The position numbers were made by a program, and so were the translations under genes. Below, piece by piece: positions 9,119-18,966 of a stretch of 32,615 nucleotides of DNA. The DNA lies in NCBI GenBank assembly GCA_025355955.1, contig JANXYP010000038.1, positions 1-32,615 on the forward strand, read 5' to 3'. Position 1 is the first letter of the stretch. Each line of letters starts with the position of its first letter. The stretch comes from Chloroflexota bacterium. GTDB taxonomy: Bacteria > Chloroflexota > Chloroflexia > QHBQ01. The notes under the pieces are model-generated. The model was given only the letters and a program-made list of their open reading frames with translations, was not told the DNA's origin and did no database searches.

Positions 9119-9791
9119 TCATGGGCTGTGTTCCTGGGCTGCTGATATAACTGGCCTGGGTTCAGCTTTCTCCTGCTCACTCACCGTTGGCATCACCAGC
9201 GCGGCGATCTTGTTGTCACCCTTGTTCTGCCCCACACCGATCAGCCAATCCCACGCATAGGAGGTCGCCGTTCCCAGCAGCACTACAAACACCACGGCCA
9301 GCTCATACAATGGGCTTGAATAGCTGTCGGTTAGCCGCTGGCTCATGTATATGATATAGACATAGGCTAGCGAGGGTAGAACAAAGCGGCGTAGCATAGT
9401 TAGCAGGTTGAGGCGACGACCATTGCTACGCCAGGCTATATAAGCCTGATGCAATACATGAATAATCCCCATCATCGAAATGCCCAGCAGCGCGTTTTTA
9501 ACCGAATCCGCGCTGGTGCCAGGGAAGAGCAGAAACAGCGAGTAGACCAATACCAGCACAAAGCTGATGAAGGTATTGCTAGCGGTTGCCCGCAGTGGCG
9601 CTTGCGCTCGGTTGGTGATCAGGTTCGGCGTTGAGCGAGATGGCGATGAATAGTAAGCCCACCAGCGTGGCCGACGCGCCACCCAGCACGATGTAGAAAT
9701 CGTGCCAGCTTTCAAGCTGCTGCGAGAAAGTGCTTGTAGCTGTCAATGTGTTCGTCGCTGTCGGGACTGCCTGGGCAAGTATGGAACTCAT
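9119..9791 (-). pseudogene. multi-TM membrane protein gene with an apparent frameshift near 9625
   Basis: MSSILAQ...WHDFYIVLGGASATLVGLLFIAISLNAE (frame of 9579-9791) continues as PNLITNRAQAPLRATASNTFISFVLVLVYSLFLLFPGTSADSV... in the frame of 9119-9715. Confidence 0.65.
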
Positions 9792-9833
9792 CGCCGCTCC
9801 TTACTTAAGGGCTGGTTGGTCTTCGACATAGTC

Positions 9834-12710
9834 TTACTGCTCGAACGAACCAGCTATGCTCAACACGTAGTTCTCGGTGCTGAGATTGCGCTGCAATGCC
9901 GCCTGGATGTCCTCGATCGTGAGGTTGCTTACCTGCTCGATATAGCGGCGCACATAGTCATCGCCCAGTTCGTACAGTTCGATATCTAGCAGCAGGCGGC
10001 CAATGCCTGCGCCGGTTTCCAGTTGCAGCGGTAGGCTGCCGGTGATGTAGCTCTTGGTATTGCCCAGTTCCTCGTCGCTTACCGGCCGGGTGGTGATGAT
10101 ATTGTTCATCTCCTCCAGGATACCTGCGACCGCCTTTTCCACATTGACAGGGTTGACTCCCGCCCTCACTGCGAACGCACCCTGACCAAAGCCGCCCTCC
10201 AGGCTGCTGACGCAGTAGTAGGCTAGCCCCTGGCGGTCACGCACATTCTCACCCAGCCGACCGAATAGCCCCAGCCGCCCCAGAATGTAGTTGCCCAAGG
10301 ATAGGGGGATGTAGTCGGGGTGCTTGCGGGGGATGCTGGGAAAGCCCAGCAGAATATCGGCCTGGGTTTTGCCCGCCACTTCACTGACCACCTTCTGTGC
10401 GCCCCTCAGGGGTTCTACATCGGGTACAGTATTCTGTGGCCTTTCTACGGTCGAATTGGCAGCGTTCCAGCCTCCCAGCGCCTTCTGCAGTTCGCTGAGG
10501 ACATCACCTGGCTCGATGTCGCCCACCACAACGATTGTGGTGGTGTCTGGCCGATAATAGTCATGGTAGAAGGCCAGCATATCGTCGCGGCTGATCTGGC
10601 TGACGGTCTCGATGTAGCCTGCGCTGCTGTAGTGGTATGGGTGGCTAGCCGGGTAAGCCAACTCGTTGAACTTGCGGCCTGCCACGCTGCCCGTATCGTT
10701 CTCTCGCTCCTTCAAGCCGGTAATCAGATTGCCGCGCACCTTCTCGATCTCCTCCTCTGGGAAAGTTGCGCTGGTAAGCATCTCGGCGATCAGCCCAACC
10801 AGCGTGGAAAAGTCCTCGCGCAGCGACTTGCCGCCCACCTCGGCCATGTGCCGTCCACTGCCCGCACCCACACTGAAGGCCAGATTATCGGTAAGCTCGT
10901 TGATCTCGGTGAAGCTATGCGATTTGGTGCCGCGTCGCAGCATAGTGGCGACAAAGCTGGCAAGCCCAGCCTGCTCCTTCTGCTCGTAAATAGAGCCAGC
11001 GCGGAAGTTGGCAATTACGCTTACGCTGGGTACATCGTGTTTAGGATACACGATCACCACGATGCCATTAGGCAGCACGCGGCGGGTGATATTCTCAGCA
11101 TTGAGCCGCGCCAACGCCTGCTCCTTTGAGGAGGTTTGAGTTTTGGGGTTTGAGTTTTGAGTTACGGGTGTCGGTTCAGCCAACGGGTCAGAAGGGGCAG
11201 GTGACTGCCCGCTCTGGTGAGGGACATCATCGCCGGGCTGCTGGTAGAAGGCGTAGCCGCGATGTGCGTCGTGATGGCTGGTGAGGTCGGTGTCAGGGTT
11301 GCTGCTGAAGTGACGATGCCCGCCAGCGGCGGCTGCCTCAGCCTGGGCCATGCGTATCCGATCTTCAGCGGTCATTGGCCGGGGGCGGAACTCACCTACG
11401 GTGCGATTACTAATGCGTAGGTACTTCTGCGCCACTCGCTGCACATCGGCAACCGTAACCGCCTCCAGGTCGCTGAGATAGTGGTCCAGCGCCTCGAAGC
11501 TAGAGACGATGCCGAAGATGCCCAACCAGTAGCCCCCGTTTGTGACGCTCTCGGCGCTATAGACAAATTGCGCCTTGGTCTGCTTAATCGCCCGCTTTAG
11601 CTCGTCCTCGCTGACTGGATTGTTCACTACCTCGGCAATCACCGCATCCATCGCTTGCTCGATCTGGGTAAGGCTGACCCCATCGCGGGCCATCGCACTG
11701 AAGCTGAACAGGCCGGGGTCGAGATTGAAGCTGAAGCCGCCGCCCGCCGAAACCGCGATCTGGGTATCCACCAGCGCCTTATAGATTCGTGCCGAGCGGC
11801 CAAACGATGCCCCACCACCCATGCCCACCGCTGATGCGCCACTGAGTACCGATTCGAGGATGGTGAGCGCAGCGGCATCGGAGTCGCTGGCCGCACAGGC
11901 ATGGTAGGCAGCCATCCAGTAGGCCGCCTGTCCGGGCCGCTCCACGATAACGCGACGTTCGCCCTCCTGCTCCGGCTCGATGCCGCGTACCAGGGGTGGC
12001 TCCGGCCCACGCGGGATGCTGCCAAAGTATTCGTTAACCTGCTGCTGCAACGTAGCGGTGTCGAAGTCGCCAACCACCACGATGAAGGCATTGTTGGGAG
12101 CATAATAGGTGCGATAATAGTTGTAGAGATCATCACGGTTGATCGCTCGCAGGTCGCTCTTCCAGCCGATAGTATCGTGGTGGTAGGGATGTACCTTGTA
12201 AGCCGCCGCCCTAACCTCCTCATCAAGCCACGACATCGGGCTATTTTCGCCGCCCTCGCGCTCACTGATAATCACGCTGCGCTCACTGGCAACATCGTCG
12301 GGGTCGACGCGGGCGTTAACCATCCGATCGCTCTCAATCTGCAAGGAATACTCATAGCGATCCGATGGTAGAGTCTCGAAGTAGGTAGTGAAATCAAGCC
12401 AGGTGAAGCCGTTGAGGGTACCACCATTCTGACTAACGATGCGATGCACATCGCCGGTATGCAGCTTCTCGGTACCCTTGAATAGCATATGCTCCACCCA
12501 ATGGGAGATGCCGGTGATGCCGCCCACCTCGTTGCGGCTGCCCACGCGATACCAGATCCAAAATGTTACCACTGGCGCGGCGTGGCTCTCTTTAGTGACA
12601 AGCGTGAGGCCATTGTCGAACGTGGTGACATTCACCCCTGCCATCAAGCCATCGTGTGAGGGTGCTGAGTGCTGAGTGCTGAGTGCTGAGTTATTATTTG
12701 CTTCTGACAT
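9834..12710 (-). CDS. M16 (pitrilysin/insulinase-like) zinc peptidase, two M16 halves
   Basis: First half has HWVEHMLFKGTEK (HxxEH); second half ANFRAGSIYEQKEQAGLASFVATMLRRGT lacks HxxEH; start at ATG 12710 (MSEANNNS) with AGAGGA upstream preferred over the track start. Confidence 0.9.
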   Translation of the reverse strand: MSEANNNSALSTQHSAPSHDGLMAGVNVTTFDNGLTLVTKESHAAPVVTFWIWYRVGSRNEVGGITGISHWVEHMLFKGTEKLHTGDVHRIVSQNGGTLNGFTWLDFTTYFETLPSDRYEYSLQIESDRMVNARVDPDDVASERSVIISEREGGENSPMSWLDEEVRAAAYKVHPYHHDTIGWKSDLRAINRDDLYNYYRTYYAPNNAFIVVVGDFDTATLQQQVNEYFGSIPRGPEPPLVRGIEPEQEGERRVIVERPGQAAYWMAAYHACAASDSDAAALTILESVLSGASAVGMGGGASFGRSARIYKALVDTQIAVSAGGGFSFNLDPGLFSFSAMARDGVSLTQIEQAMDAVIAEVVNNPVSEDELKRAIKQTKAQFVYSAESVTNGGYWLGIFGIVSSFEALDHYLSDLEAVTVADVQRVAQKYLRISNRTVGEFRPRPMTAEDRIRMAQAEAAAAGGHRHFSSNPDTDLTSHHDAHRGYAFYQQPGDDVPHQSGQSPAPSDPLAEPTPVTQNSNPKTQTSSKEQALARLNAENITRRVLPNGIVVIVYPKHDVPSVSVIANFRAGSIYEQKEQAGLASFVATMLRRGTKSHSFTEINELTDNLAFSVGAGSGRHMAEVGGKSLREDFSTLVGLIAEMLTSATFPEEEIEKVRGNLITGLKERENDTGSVAGRKFNELAYPASHPYHYSSAGYIETVSQISRDDMLAFYHDYYRPDTTTIVVVGDIEPGDVLSELQKALGGWNAANSTVERPQNTVPDVEPLRGAQKVVSEVAGKTQADILLGFPSIPRKHPDYIPLSLGNYILGRLGLFGRLGENVRDRQGLAYYCVSSLEGGFGQGAFAVRAGVNPVNVEKAVAGILEEMNNIITTRPVSDEELGNTKSYITGSLPLQLETGAGIGRLLLDIELYELGDDYVRRYIEQVSNLTIEDIQAALQRNLSTENYVLSIAGSFEQ

Positions 12711-12896
12711 TATCGGTATATCCTCTCTGCCATGCTGGGGAGTAGTATTGCGCTGGGCAATCATAACACATCGATGGGTTTGGGGCAAGGGTGCGTATCA
12801 CTTGCTTGCATACTCAACCAGGGCGAACCGTTGTTCGCCTATAATGCACGCTTGCTCGGCAAGCATGAGATGCGAAAACTGTATAAAGGAACAACC

Positions 12897-12979
12897 AGGA
12901 ACACGTGTTCCTAACACCTGTGTTACCGACTTTTAACCTTCAACGTTTCACTTTCAACTTCTCAGGAACACGTGTTCCT
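12897..12979. repeat. two copies of the perfect 16-bp palindrome AGGAACACGTGTTCCT
   Basis: 12897-12912 and 12964-12979, both followed by AAC; the second lies in the 3' end of the hydrolase CDS. Confidence 0.9.
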
Positions 12980-13899
12980 AACGGTTGCTCCCCATCGCGC
13001 ACAAAGCGATCCAGCCACGCTTTGACTTGGGCTTCAGCTTCAGGTAGGTGCTGGCGGATACCGTGATCGTCGTTCTCGAATATAACCAGGCGGTAGGGGT
13101 GGTGGCATTGCTGCAAGGAGGAGGCGAGTATTAGGGATTGCTCCGCTGCTATCTGCTGGTCGGCTGCGCCGTGCATGATCAGGATAGGGGCATCATGTGG
13201 AAAGCGGTCAACATAATTGACTGAGCTGAGGGTGTGCTGCTGGTCGAGGCTAGGTTCGCTACCGCCACGCAGGAAGCGGCTGTAGGGAGCACCAGGGGCG
13301 GCCATCGCTGCGTAGTGGGCGGGGATGTCGGCAATGGTGCCAGCCACGACTGCGGCGCGGATACGGTGGGTGCGGGCCAGGGCCAACAGGGCGTTGATGC
13401 TACCGCGACTCCAACCGTAGATGCCGATACGGGTCGCGTCGGCGGCGGGCCATTCATCGAGGATAGGGATAAGGTTTAGCACATCGTCGACATCGCCCTC
13501 ACCCCACTGTTCGTGGCCTTCGCTGCCGCGGTTGCCTCGATACTGCGAGGCGACCACCGCATAACCCCATGCGGCGTAGCGGGCTAGATAGAGGTAAAGA
13601 TAGGCGTTGGTAAGAGCGCCTGTTTCGCCACTGCCGCCGCGACAGAAGATTAGACTGGGGAAGGGGCCAGGGCCGGGCGGCTTGAGCAGAAAGCCGTTTA
13701 CTCGCAGCCCATCGCTGAGGTAGGTAATTGCCTCCACCTCCACGCCCTGTACCGCACGCATCGCCGCCGCGCCGCGTGCTTCACCCCAGGTGTGGGTGGC
13801 GACACGCGGCACGGCGGCTTGCATCGTGATTGATTGGCGGGAGAGTAGCATAATTTTGAGTTTTGAGTTTCGGATGTTCATGCCTAATTCAACATTCAC
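12940..13899 (-). CDS. alpha/beta hydrolase, S9/prolyl-oligopeptidase-like
   Basis: GFLLKPPGPGPFPSLIFCRGG, nucleophile elbow GWSRGS, PILIMHGAADQQIAAEQS, ENDDHGI. Confidence 0.88.
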   Translation of the reverse strand: MNVELGMNIRNSKLKIMLLSRQSITMQAAVPRVATHTWGEARGAAAMRAVQGVEVEAITYLSDGLRVNGFLLKPPGPGPFPSLIFCRGGSGETGALTNAYLYLYLARYAAWGYAVVASQYRGNRGSEGHEQWGEGDVDDVLNLIPILDEWPAADATRIGIYGWSRGSINALLALARTHRIRAAVVAGTIADIPAHYAAMAAPGAPYSRFLRGGSEPSLDQQHTLSSVNYVDRFPHDAPILIMHGAADQQIAAEQSLILASSLQQCHHPYRLVIFENDDHGIRQHLPEAEAQVKAWLDRFVRDGEQPLGTRVPEKLKVKR

Positions 13900-13918
13900 G
13901 ATTCACAGTTCAAAATTG

Positions 13919-14812
13919 CTAGAGTTCGTTGCTCCATTGATCGGGGCCGCTGGTGGAGGTGATGCTGCCGTCGGGGTTTACGCGGGAGTATGTTTCGTAG
14001 GGCAGTGCCTGGCGGATAATCTCGGCGGTGAGATAGCGGAACGGCATTTCCTTAGCTAGCTGGCTGCGGTGGCAGTGGATGGCGTTGTATTTCTGCTCTG
14101 CATAGGCGCTGATGTCAATCGCGGTGGTGACTAGCTCATCGGGCGTGCCGAACTCTGCACCTTCGGGGGCGGCATCACCGCCAGGCCGAGTGTTCGCCCC
14201 CTCCTCGCTGAGGAATCCGACGCGGGGCAGGCCGTATTCTACTGCCTTCATCATATTCTCGCGCCAAAGCGTGCGCGGTATGGCGCTATAGTACAGGCGG
14301 TCTACGTGATGAGGTTGAATGTCTACGCTCAGGTGTTCAGGGTAGGGTTCAGGATCGGCGGCAACGCTCCACGCCTGGGTAGTCGCCTTGTGGATAGTCA
14401 CATGGTCGGGGTGGCCGTATGCGCCCTCCGGCCCAAAGGTGAGAATAACATCGGGCTTATACTGGCGGATTGCCAGCACCACCTTACCTACCAATTCGTC
14501 GAAGTCGGCGTTGGCAACCTGGCCGTCAATGTAGTCGAGGAAGACTACATCCGCCGCGCCGATCGCCGCCGCCGCACAACGCAACTCGCCTTCACGGGCC
14601 TGGCCGAGCGTCTCTGGCGTGGCATCGCTGAGGTCGCTGATTTCGCCAACCTCGCCGCGAGTGGCCGAGACGAGAATTACCTTCGTACCCTGAGCGGCAT
14701 ACTTTGCCATCGTGCCAGCGCAGCCGAAGGTTTCGTCGTCGGGGTGGGCAAAGACGGCCATTAGAGTGCTGAGGTTTGAGGTTTGAGGTTTGAGTTGGGT
14801 ACTATCAGTCAT
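13919..14812 (-). CDS. LmbE/PIG-L family N-acetylglucosaminyl deacetylase-like protein
   Basis: MAVFAHPDDETFGCAGTMAKYAAQG, FGPEGAYGHPDHVTIH, IHCHRSQ. Confidence 0.92.
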   Translation of the reverse strand: MTDSTQLKPQTSNLSTLMAVFAHPDDETFGCAGTMAKYAAQGTKVILVSATRGEVGEISDLSDATPETLGQAREGELRCAAAAIGAADVVFLDYIDGQVANADFDELVGKVVLAIRQYKPDVILTFGPEGAYGHPDHVTIHKATTQAWSVAADPEPYPEHLSVDIQPHHVDRLYYSAIPRTLWRENMMKAVEYGLPRVGFLSEEGANTRPGGDAAPEGAEFGTPDELVTTAIDISAYAEQKYNAIHCHRSQLAKEMPFRYLTAEIIRQALPYETYSRVNPDGSITSTSGPDQWSNEL

Positions 14813-14875
14813 GATTGTTATCCTTTGCGGTTATGATTATACGATCATTTGCTTGTTGCTGAAACAGTGGGTGAA

Positions 14876-15826
14876 TTATAACATATTCTTGACCATATTG
14901 ACCCAGCCACGCTGTTGGCGGAAGCCAACGCTTTCGTAGAGGGCCAACGCCTTTTCGTTCCTGCCCTCCACGCCCAGCTCGACGGTTGGTACGAACTGGC
15001 GCAGGAAGTTTACGCCCATCAGCAAGAGGACACGCCCAAGACCATGGCGGCGATATGCGGGCATCGTACCGAGCGAGTGGATGTTACCGACTATCTCACC
15101 CTCGACTGGCTCTGAGCCAATGGAGGCAACGCATATAGCGGCAAGGTTATCACCGTCGAAGGCAAGCAGCACGCCTTCGGGTTTGAAGCCGGGGCGATCA
15201 TTCCAGCCGCGTACCCGCTCGATGGTGGTCGGCTCGTAGTCATAGTGCTCGGCGAACGAGCCGTTGATTGCATCACACACTAGCTGCTCATCCTGGCCGG
15301 GCTGGTAGCTACGCACAGTGAAGCCGGGCGGCAATTGGGGCTGCTCCACTGGTTGAGCGGCGGGTAGACGCATCCCCCAGAAGTATCGCTCCTGAGCGAA
15401 GCCACGACGGGTGAGGAAGTCTATCAGTAGGGTGGAACTGAGGTGAGGATTGAGGCGGATGGTGGATGCGCCGCTATCTGTTGCCCGCTGCATAATCGTG
15501 GCGTAGAGGGCGCGGCCCACGCCTTGGTTGCGATAATCGGGGTGGACGTTCAGCTCGGCCCAGGCAGTGCCATCGTCGTCGCGCTTGCTGAAGTCGGCGT
15601 TGCCAATTACCAACCCCGCGCTTCTATGGGGGTTGGCAAGGTGGGCGATATACCAGGTGGTGTACTGCATCTGAGGCTGATGAAATAGGCGAGTCAGTTC
15701 TGCGACGCTGGAGCCGTGATAACGTGGCTCCCGTGCCTCCAGATCGTTGATGAAATCAGCCAGCGCAGGCAAGTCGGCCTCGGTCACTGGCTTGATGATG
15801 TAATCGAAGTGCGGGCTGGGTTGCAT
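14876..15826 (-). CDS. tandem GNAT-domain N-acetyltransferase
   Basis: Two acetyl-CoA loop motifs: VHPDYRNQGVGRALYATIMQRA and TMPAYRRHGLGRVLLLMGVNFL. Confidence 0.88.
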   Translation of the reverse strand: MQPSPHFDYIIKPVTEADLPALADFINDLEAREPRYHGSSVAELTRLFHQPQMQYTTWYIAHLANPHRSAGLVIGNADFSKRDDDGTAWAELNVHPDYRNQGVGRALYATIMQRATDSGASTIRLNPHLSSTLLIDFLTRRGFAQERYFWGMRLPAAQPVEQPQLPPGFTVRSYQPGQDEQLVCDAINGSFAEHYDYEPTTIERVRGWNDRPGFKPEGVLLAFDGDNLAAICVASIGSEPVEGEIVGNIHSLGTMPAYRRHGLGRVLLLMGVNFLRQFVPTVELGVEGRNEKALALYESVGFRQQRGWVNMVKNML

Positions 15827-15926
15827 ATATGTCCCTCCTCGTGGTGGTCTAGTTGATGAAACCGCATCATTCTAGCCCATGGGGCGGGATAGTGCATCGG
15901 TCTGGATGTGTAGATCGGAACTGGAG

Positions 15927-16883
15927 CTATAGTTCGGTGGCCCATTCGGCAGGGTCGCTGGTGTGGTGGGTTGTGCCGTCGGGGTTGACGCGGGCGAATG
16001 TTTCGAGATGATAGGCATTATCGAACCAAGCAGGGATGAAGTAGCGCTGTGGCTCATGGGTGTGCAACTGGGTGCGATGGCACATTATCGCGGCGTGCTT
16101 CTTGTCACCGTACCCACGAATGTCAATCGCGGTGTTGATGTGGTCATCGGTAGAGCCAAGCATCGCGCCGGGCTGGGCAACGCTGGCCCAGTTGGTGTTC
16201 TCCGCTGCCAGATCCACCTCGTTTATCAGATCGGCGGCCCAGCCTACGGGAGTCCAGCCCAATTCGGCGACTTGCTGCATCTGTCGCGCAAGCGTCTGGC
16301 GGCCAAAGACGAAATAGTAAAGGCGGTCGGCCTGATGTGGGGAAAGAGAGCCATCGGCGAGTTGTTCTGGGTAGGCAGCGGGGTCGGCAGCAGCGTGCCA
16401 TGCAGCGAACGCGGCCTTGCTCATCGTGATATGGTCGAGGTGGCCGTAGACCCCTTCGGGGCCAAAGCTGATCAACACATCGGGGCGATATTGGCGGATT
16501 AGTCGCACCGCCTTGCCCACCAGCTCATCGAAATCAACAGTATGCAGAGTGCCGTCAATGTAGTCGAGGAAAATGACCTCCGCCGCGCCTATAACAGCGG
16601 CTGCAGCACGAAGTTCCGCCTCGCGCACCTGGCCGAGCGTCTCTTTGGTGGCATCGCTAAGGTCGCTGATATCGCCGCCCTCGCCACGAGTGGCACAGAC
16701 ACAGATGATGCGTGCGCCCTGCGCGGCATACTTCGCCAGCGTGCCGGAGAAGGCGAAGGTCTCATCGTCGGGGTGGGCGAGGATGGTCATTATAGTGATG
16801 AGTTTTGAGTTTTGAGTTTTGAGTTGAAGATCAGAGGGGTCAGGGATGAAGGTTGAGGATTGTCGGACGTTTGATGAGGTCAT
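15927..16883 (-). CDS. LmbE/PIG-L family deacetylase-like protein (paralog of 13919-14812)
   Basis: TILAHPDDETFAFSGTLAKYAAQG, FGPEGVYGHLDHITMS; start at ATG 16883 preceded by AAAGGAG. Confidence 0.9.
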   Translation of the reverse strand: MTSSNVRQSSTFIPDPSDLQLKTQNSKLITIMTILAHPDDETFAFSGTLAKYAAQGARIICVCATRGEGGDISDLSDATKETLGQVREAELRAAAAVIGAAEVIFLDYIDGTLHTVDFDELVGKAVRLIRQYRPDVLISFGPEGVYGHLDHITMSKAAFAAWHAAADPAAYPEQLADGSLSPHQADRLYYFVFGRQTLARQMQQVAELGWTPVGWAADLINEVDLAAENTNWASVAQPGAMLGSTDDHINTAIDIRGYGDKKHAAIMCHRTQLHTHEPQRYFIPAWFDNAYHLETFARVNPDGTTHHTSDPAEWATEL

Positions 16884-16915
16884 TATATTGTCTCCTTTCA
16901 TAAATGTGATGATCG

Positions 16916-17293
16916 CTATAATCGCACAGTAAAGAAGAGGAAGAGGAAAACCATTGAGGTGCTCATTGCCAGTCCGATACCAGCGAGCCACGTGGTCAGG
17001 GGAGGGTTAGGTGAGCGGGTATATAGAAACAGGGCTGTAATACTTTCCGACACACCAAAAATGACAGCAGGCGTGCCAATTAGCAAGGCATAAAGGACGA
17101 CTAGGCCAGACGCATCGCCCAGTCTTGCCCCATTAGCCTGATAATATGCGCCATATATCCCAACAAGGAAGGCGACTGTCGAGCTGATCAGAGCGGCAAC
17201 TGCCCACATTAGCGGAACATTATCGCTTGGCACAGAGGGTGGCATCTGGTCAATGGAGGGCTGTGGATGGTCAGACATTAGCGCACCTTTCAC
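16916..17293 (-). CDS. small membrane protein
   Basis: Three hydrophobic segments; overlaps the upstream ATPase gene end by 4 bp (ATGA-type). Confidence 0.7.
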   Translation of the reverse strand: MKGALMSDHPQPSIDQMPPSVPSDNVPLMWAVAALISSTVAFLVGIYGAYYQANGARLGDASGLVVLYALLIGTPAVIFGVSESITALFLYTRSPNPPLTTWLAGIGLAMSTSMVFLFLFFTVRL

Positions 17294-18162
17294 GCCTGAT
17301 TTAGCTCACGATACTGCTGGGTGAGGTTGTTGACCACGTAGTTTACCACCTCGGCATCAATGCGGCGGCGGTCGAGACGGGGGGCGACATCGAAGCAGAG
17401 CGAACAGATGTTGACGATGCTGCGGGGAACGCCGCCAGAGTGACGGGTGATTAGCTCGATGGCCTCATCGGTGAACAGTTCGACGCTGTTGGTTAGCCCA
17501 GCGGTATGCAGTCGATGGTTGATTAGCTCCTTGACCTCGGCAGTGGTTTGCAGAGGCTCCAGGTTCCAGGTAAGGCGCACTCGACTACCCAGATTGCGCT
17601 TCTTTGCAACCTTCTCCTGCAACTCAAGCTGGCCGAAGACCACTATCTGGAGGATGCGATGGTCATCTAGCGAGTAATTCAAGAAGATGCGGAGACGTTC
17701 GAGCGCGTCATAAGAGAGGCACTGGCCCTCGTCAACCAGCAGCAACGGCACCTTGCCCTCGCGGGCAGCCTTCTGCAAGAACAGGATGAACTCATTGGAT
17801 AGTTCGCTGCGGGTGCTGCCCAGTGGCTTCTGGCCGAAGGCGCGTAGCATTTCGCGGGTGAACTCGGCATCGGTTGGCTGAGTGGGGTCGAGTACCTCGG
17901 CGACGACTAGATTGCTGAAAAGGTCGTTGCCCATTACCCGGCGGCGCAACACGCTCAAGAGGCTACTTTTGCCCAAGCCGATGTCGCCATAGACGATGGT
18001 GAGACCGCGCCCCCAGAGGATATGCTGGGTGAGTAGGTTCAGCACTTCCTTGTACTGGTGGCCCTGGAAGAAGAAGCGGGCAGAGTCTTCGGGGTTGAAT
18101 GGGTCTTCCTTGAGCGAGGGGTGGAAGTAGGCCATTGCCAGCTTCTGATATTGACTTACCAT
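17290..18162 (-). CDS. ExeA/TniB-like AAA ATPase
   Basis: Walker A GDIGLGKSS, Walker B LLLVDEGQ, sensor GQLELQEKV, HSGGVPRSIVNIC. Confidence 0.85.
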   Translation of the reverse strand: MVSQYQKLAMAYFHPSLKEDPFNPEDSARFFFQGHQYKEVLNLLTQHILWGRGLTIVYGDIGLGKSSLLSVLRRRVMGNDLFSNLVVAEVLDPTQPTDAEFTREMLRAFGQKPLGSTRSELSNEFILFLQKAAREGKVPLLLVDEGQCLSYDALERLRIFLNYSLDDHRILQIVVFGQLELQEKVAKKRNLGSRVRLTWNLEPLQTTAEVKELINHRLHTAGLTNSVELFTDEAIELITRHSGGVPRSIVNICSLCFDVAPRLDRRRIDAEVVNYVVNNLTQQYRELNQA

Positions 18163-18342
18163 GCGATTTGCTCCTCAGATTGCTAATTGCAGATTAGGTT
18201 GCAGTTTGAAGCACCGCTGACGGTTGAAATTGGCGGTGCAAGCACGATATAATAACTGCGCTTACATTGATGTCAATATTACAACAAAACAGTGATGCTG
18301 TCAATAGGGTTGACAACGATGTTGGCGCTAATGGCAGGCGAG

Positions 18343-18362
18343 TATGTTAGTACGCTAACATA
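18343..18362. promoter_or_regulatory. palindrome between divergent ATPase and MerR-like genes (operator candidate)
   Basis: TATGTTAG-TACG-CTAACATA. Confidence 0.6.
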
Positions 18363-18381
18363 CAATCAGAGTAGCAGCGAT

Positions 18382-18409
18382 TTGACAACATCGCGGTTTG
18401 GGTTATAAT
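18382..18409 (+). promoter_or_regulatory. sigma70-like promoter of the MerR-par operon
   Basis: TTGACA (18382-18387), 16-nt spacer, TATAAT (18404-18409); the 18398 ATG in the ORF track lies inside the promoter. Confidence 0.7.
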
Positions 18410-18508
18410 ATGTTCTACAACAGCACGCTGGGTGCTGGCGCGGTTTATGCACCCCGCCAAACGGGGTTGCCAAACCCCTTAGCCCCTCTTGGGGAGGGGA
18501 GTCTACGG

Positions 18509-18850
18509 ATGAGGACCATGGCGATCGGAAACGGCAGAGTAACAAACTATACAAGTGGTGAGGCGCTGGCGATGCTGGCGGATTTGGGCTACATTACCAC
18601 GCCACGGGTGATCCGAAACATCGAGCAGGAGCTAGGGCTGCCGATAAGCCGCGACCCTCAACATCAGCGGGTGTATACGCCGAGCGATGTAGAGCAGTTG
18701 GCGGCTATCCTGGCGCTGCAAGAGGCGGGGCTGCGACTGACTACCATCCACCGCATCCTGATTGAGCGTGACGTGGATGTGATCAGCTTCCACCGCGACC
18801 GGCTTCGGCACGCGCTCAGTATCCTGGAAGAGTTGAAAGTTACAAGTTGA
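18509..18850 (+). CDS. MerR-like HTH regulator
   Basis: TSGEALAMLADLGYITTPRVIRNIEQELGLPISRDPQHQRVYTPSDVEQLAAILALQEAGLRLTTIHRIL; GGGGAGGGGAG 8 nt before ATG 18509. Confidence 0.75.
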   Translation: MRTMAIGNGRVTNYTSGEALAMLADLGYITTPRVIRNIEQELGLPISRDPQHQRVYTPSDVEQLAAILALQEAGLRLTTIHRILIERDVDVISFHRDRLRHALSILEELKVTS

Positions 18851-18966
18851 AAGTTGAAAGTGAAAGCATAAAGTACGCGGTGGGGTATGGCTGGAGCCAG
18901 CTATCTGCCTGGCAAGCCCTTCCAACCACTTGCAACTTTCAACTTTCAACTCCCCGGAGGGGAACC

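Noticed and set aside
10320-11129. 269-aa plus-strand ORF opposite the M16 peptidase
   Set aside because: Shadow ORF caused by GC-rich codon usage on the minus strand.
13419-13499. Search for tRNA or rRNA genes across the window
   Set aside because: No cloverleaf with T-loop GTTCRANNC/CCA or rRNA signature was recognised anywhere; the coordinates are only a placeholder for this negative result.
18398-18508. ORF-track start for the MerR-like gene at 18398
   Set aside because: That ATG overlaps the -10 region; 18509 has a good SD and matches the start of the domain.
18847-18966. ORF-track start for ParA at 18847
   Set aside because: The extension MKVESESIKYAVGYGW... is STRR-derived; GTG 18967 with GGAGG fits better.
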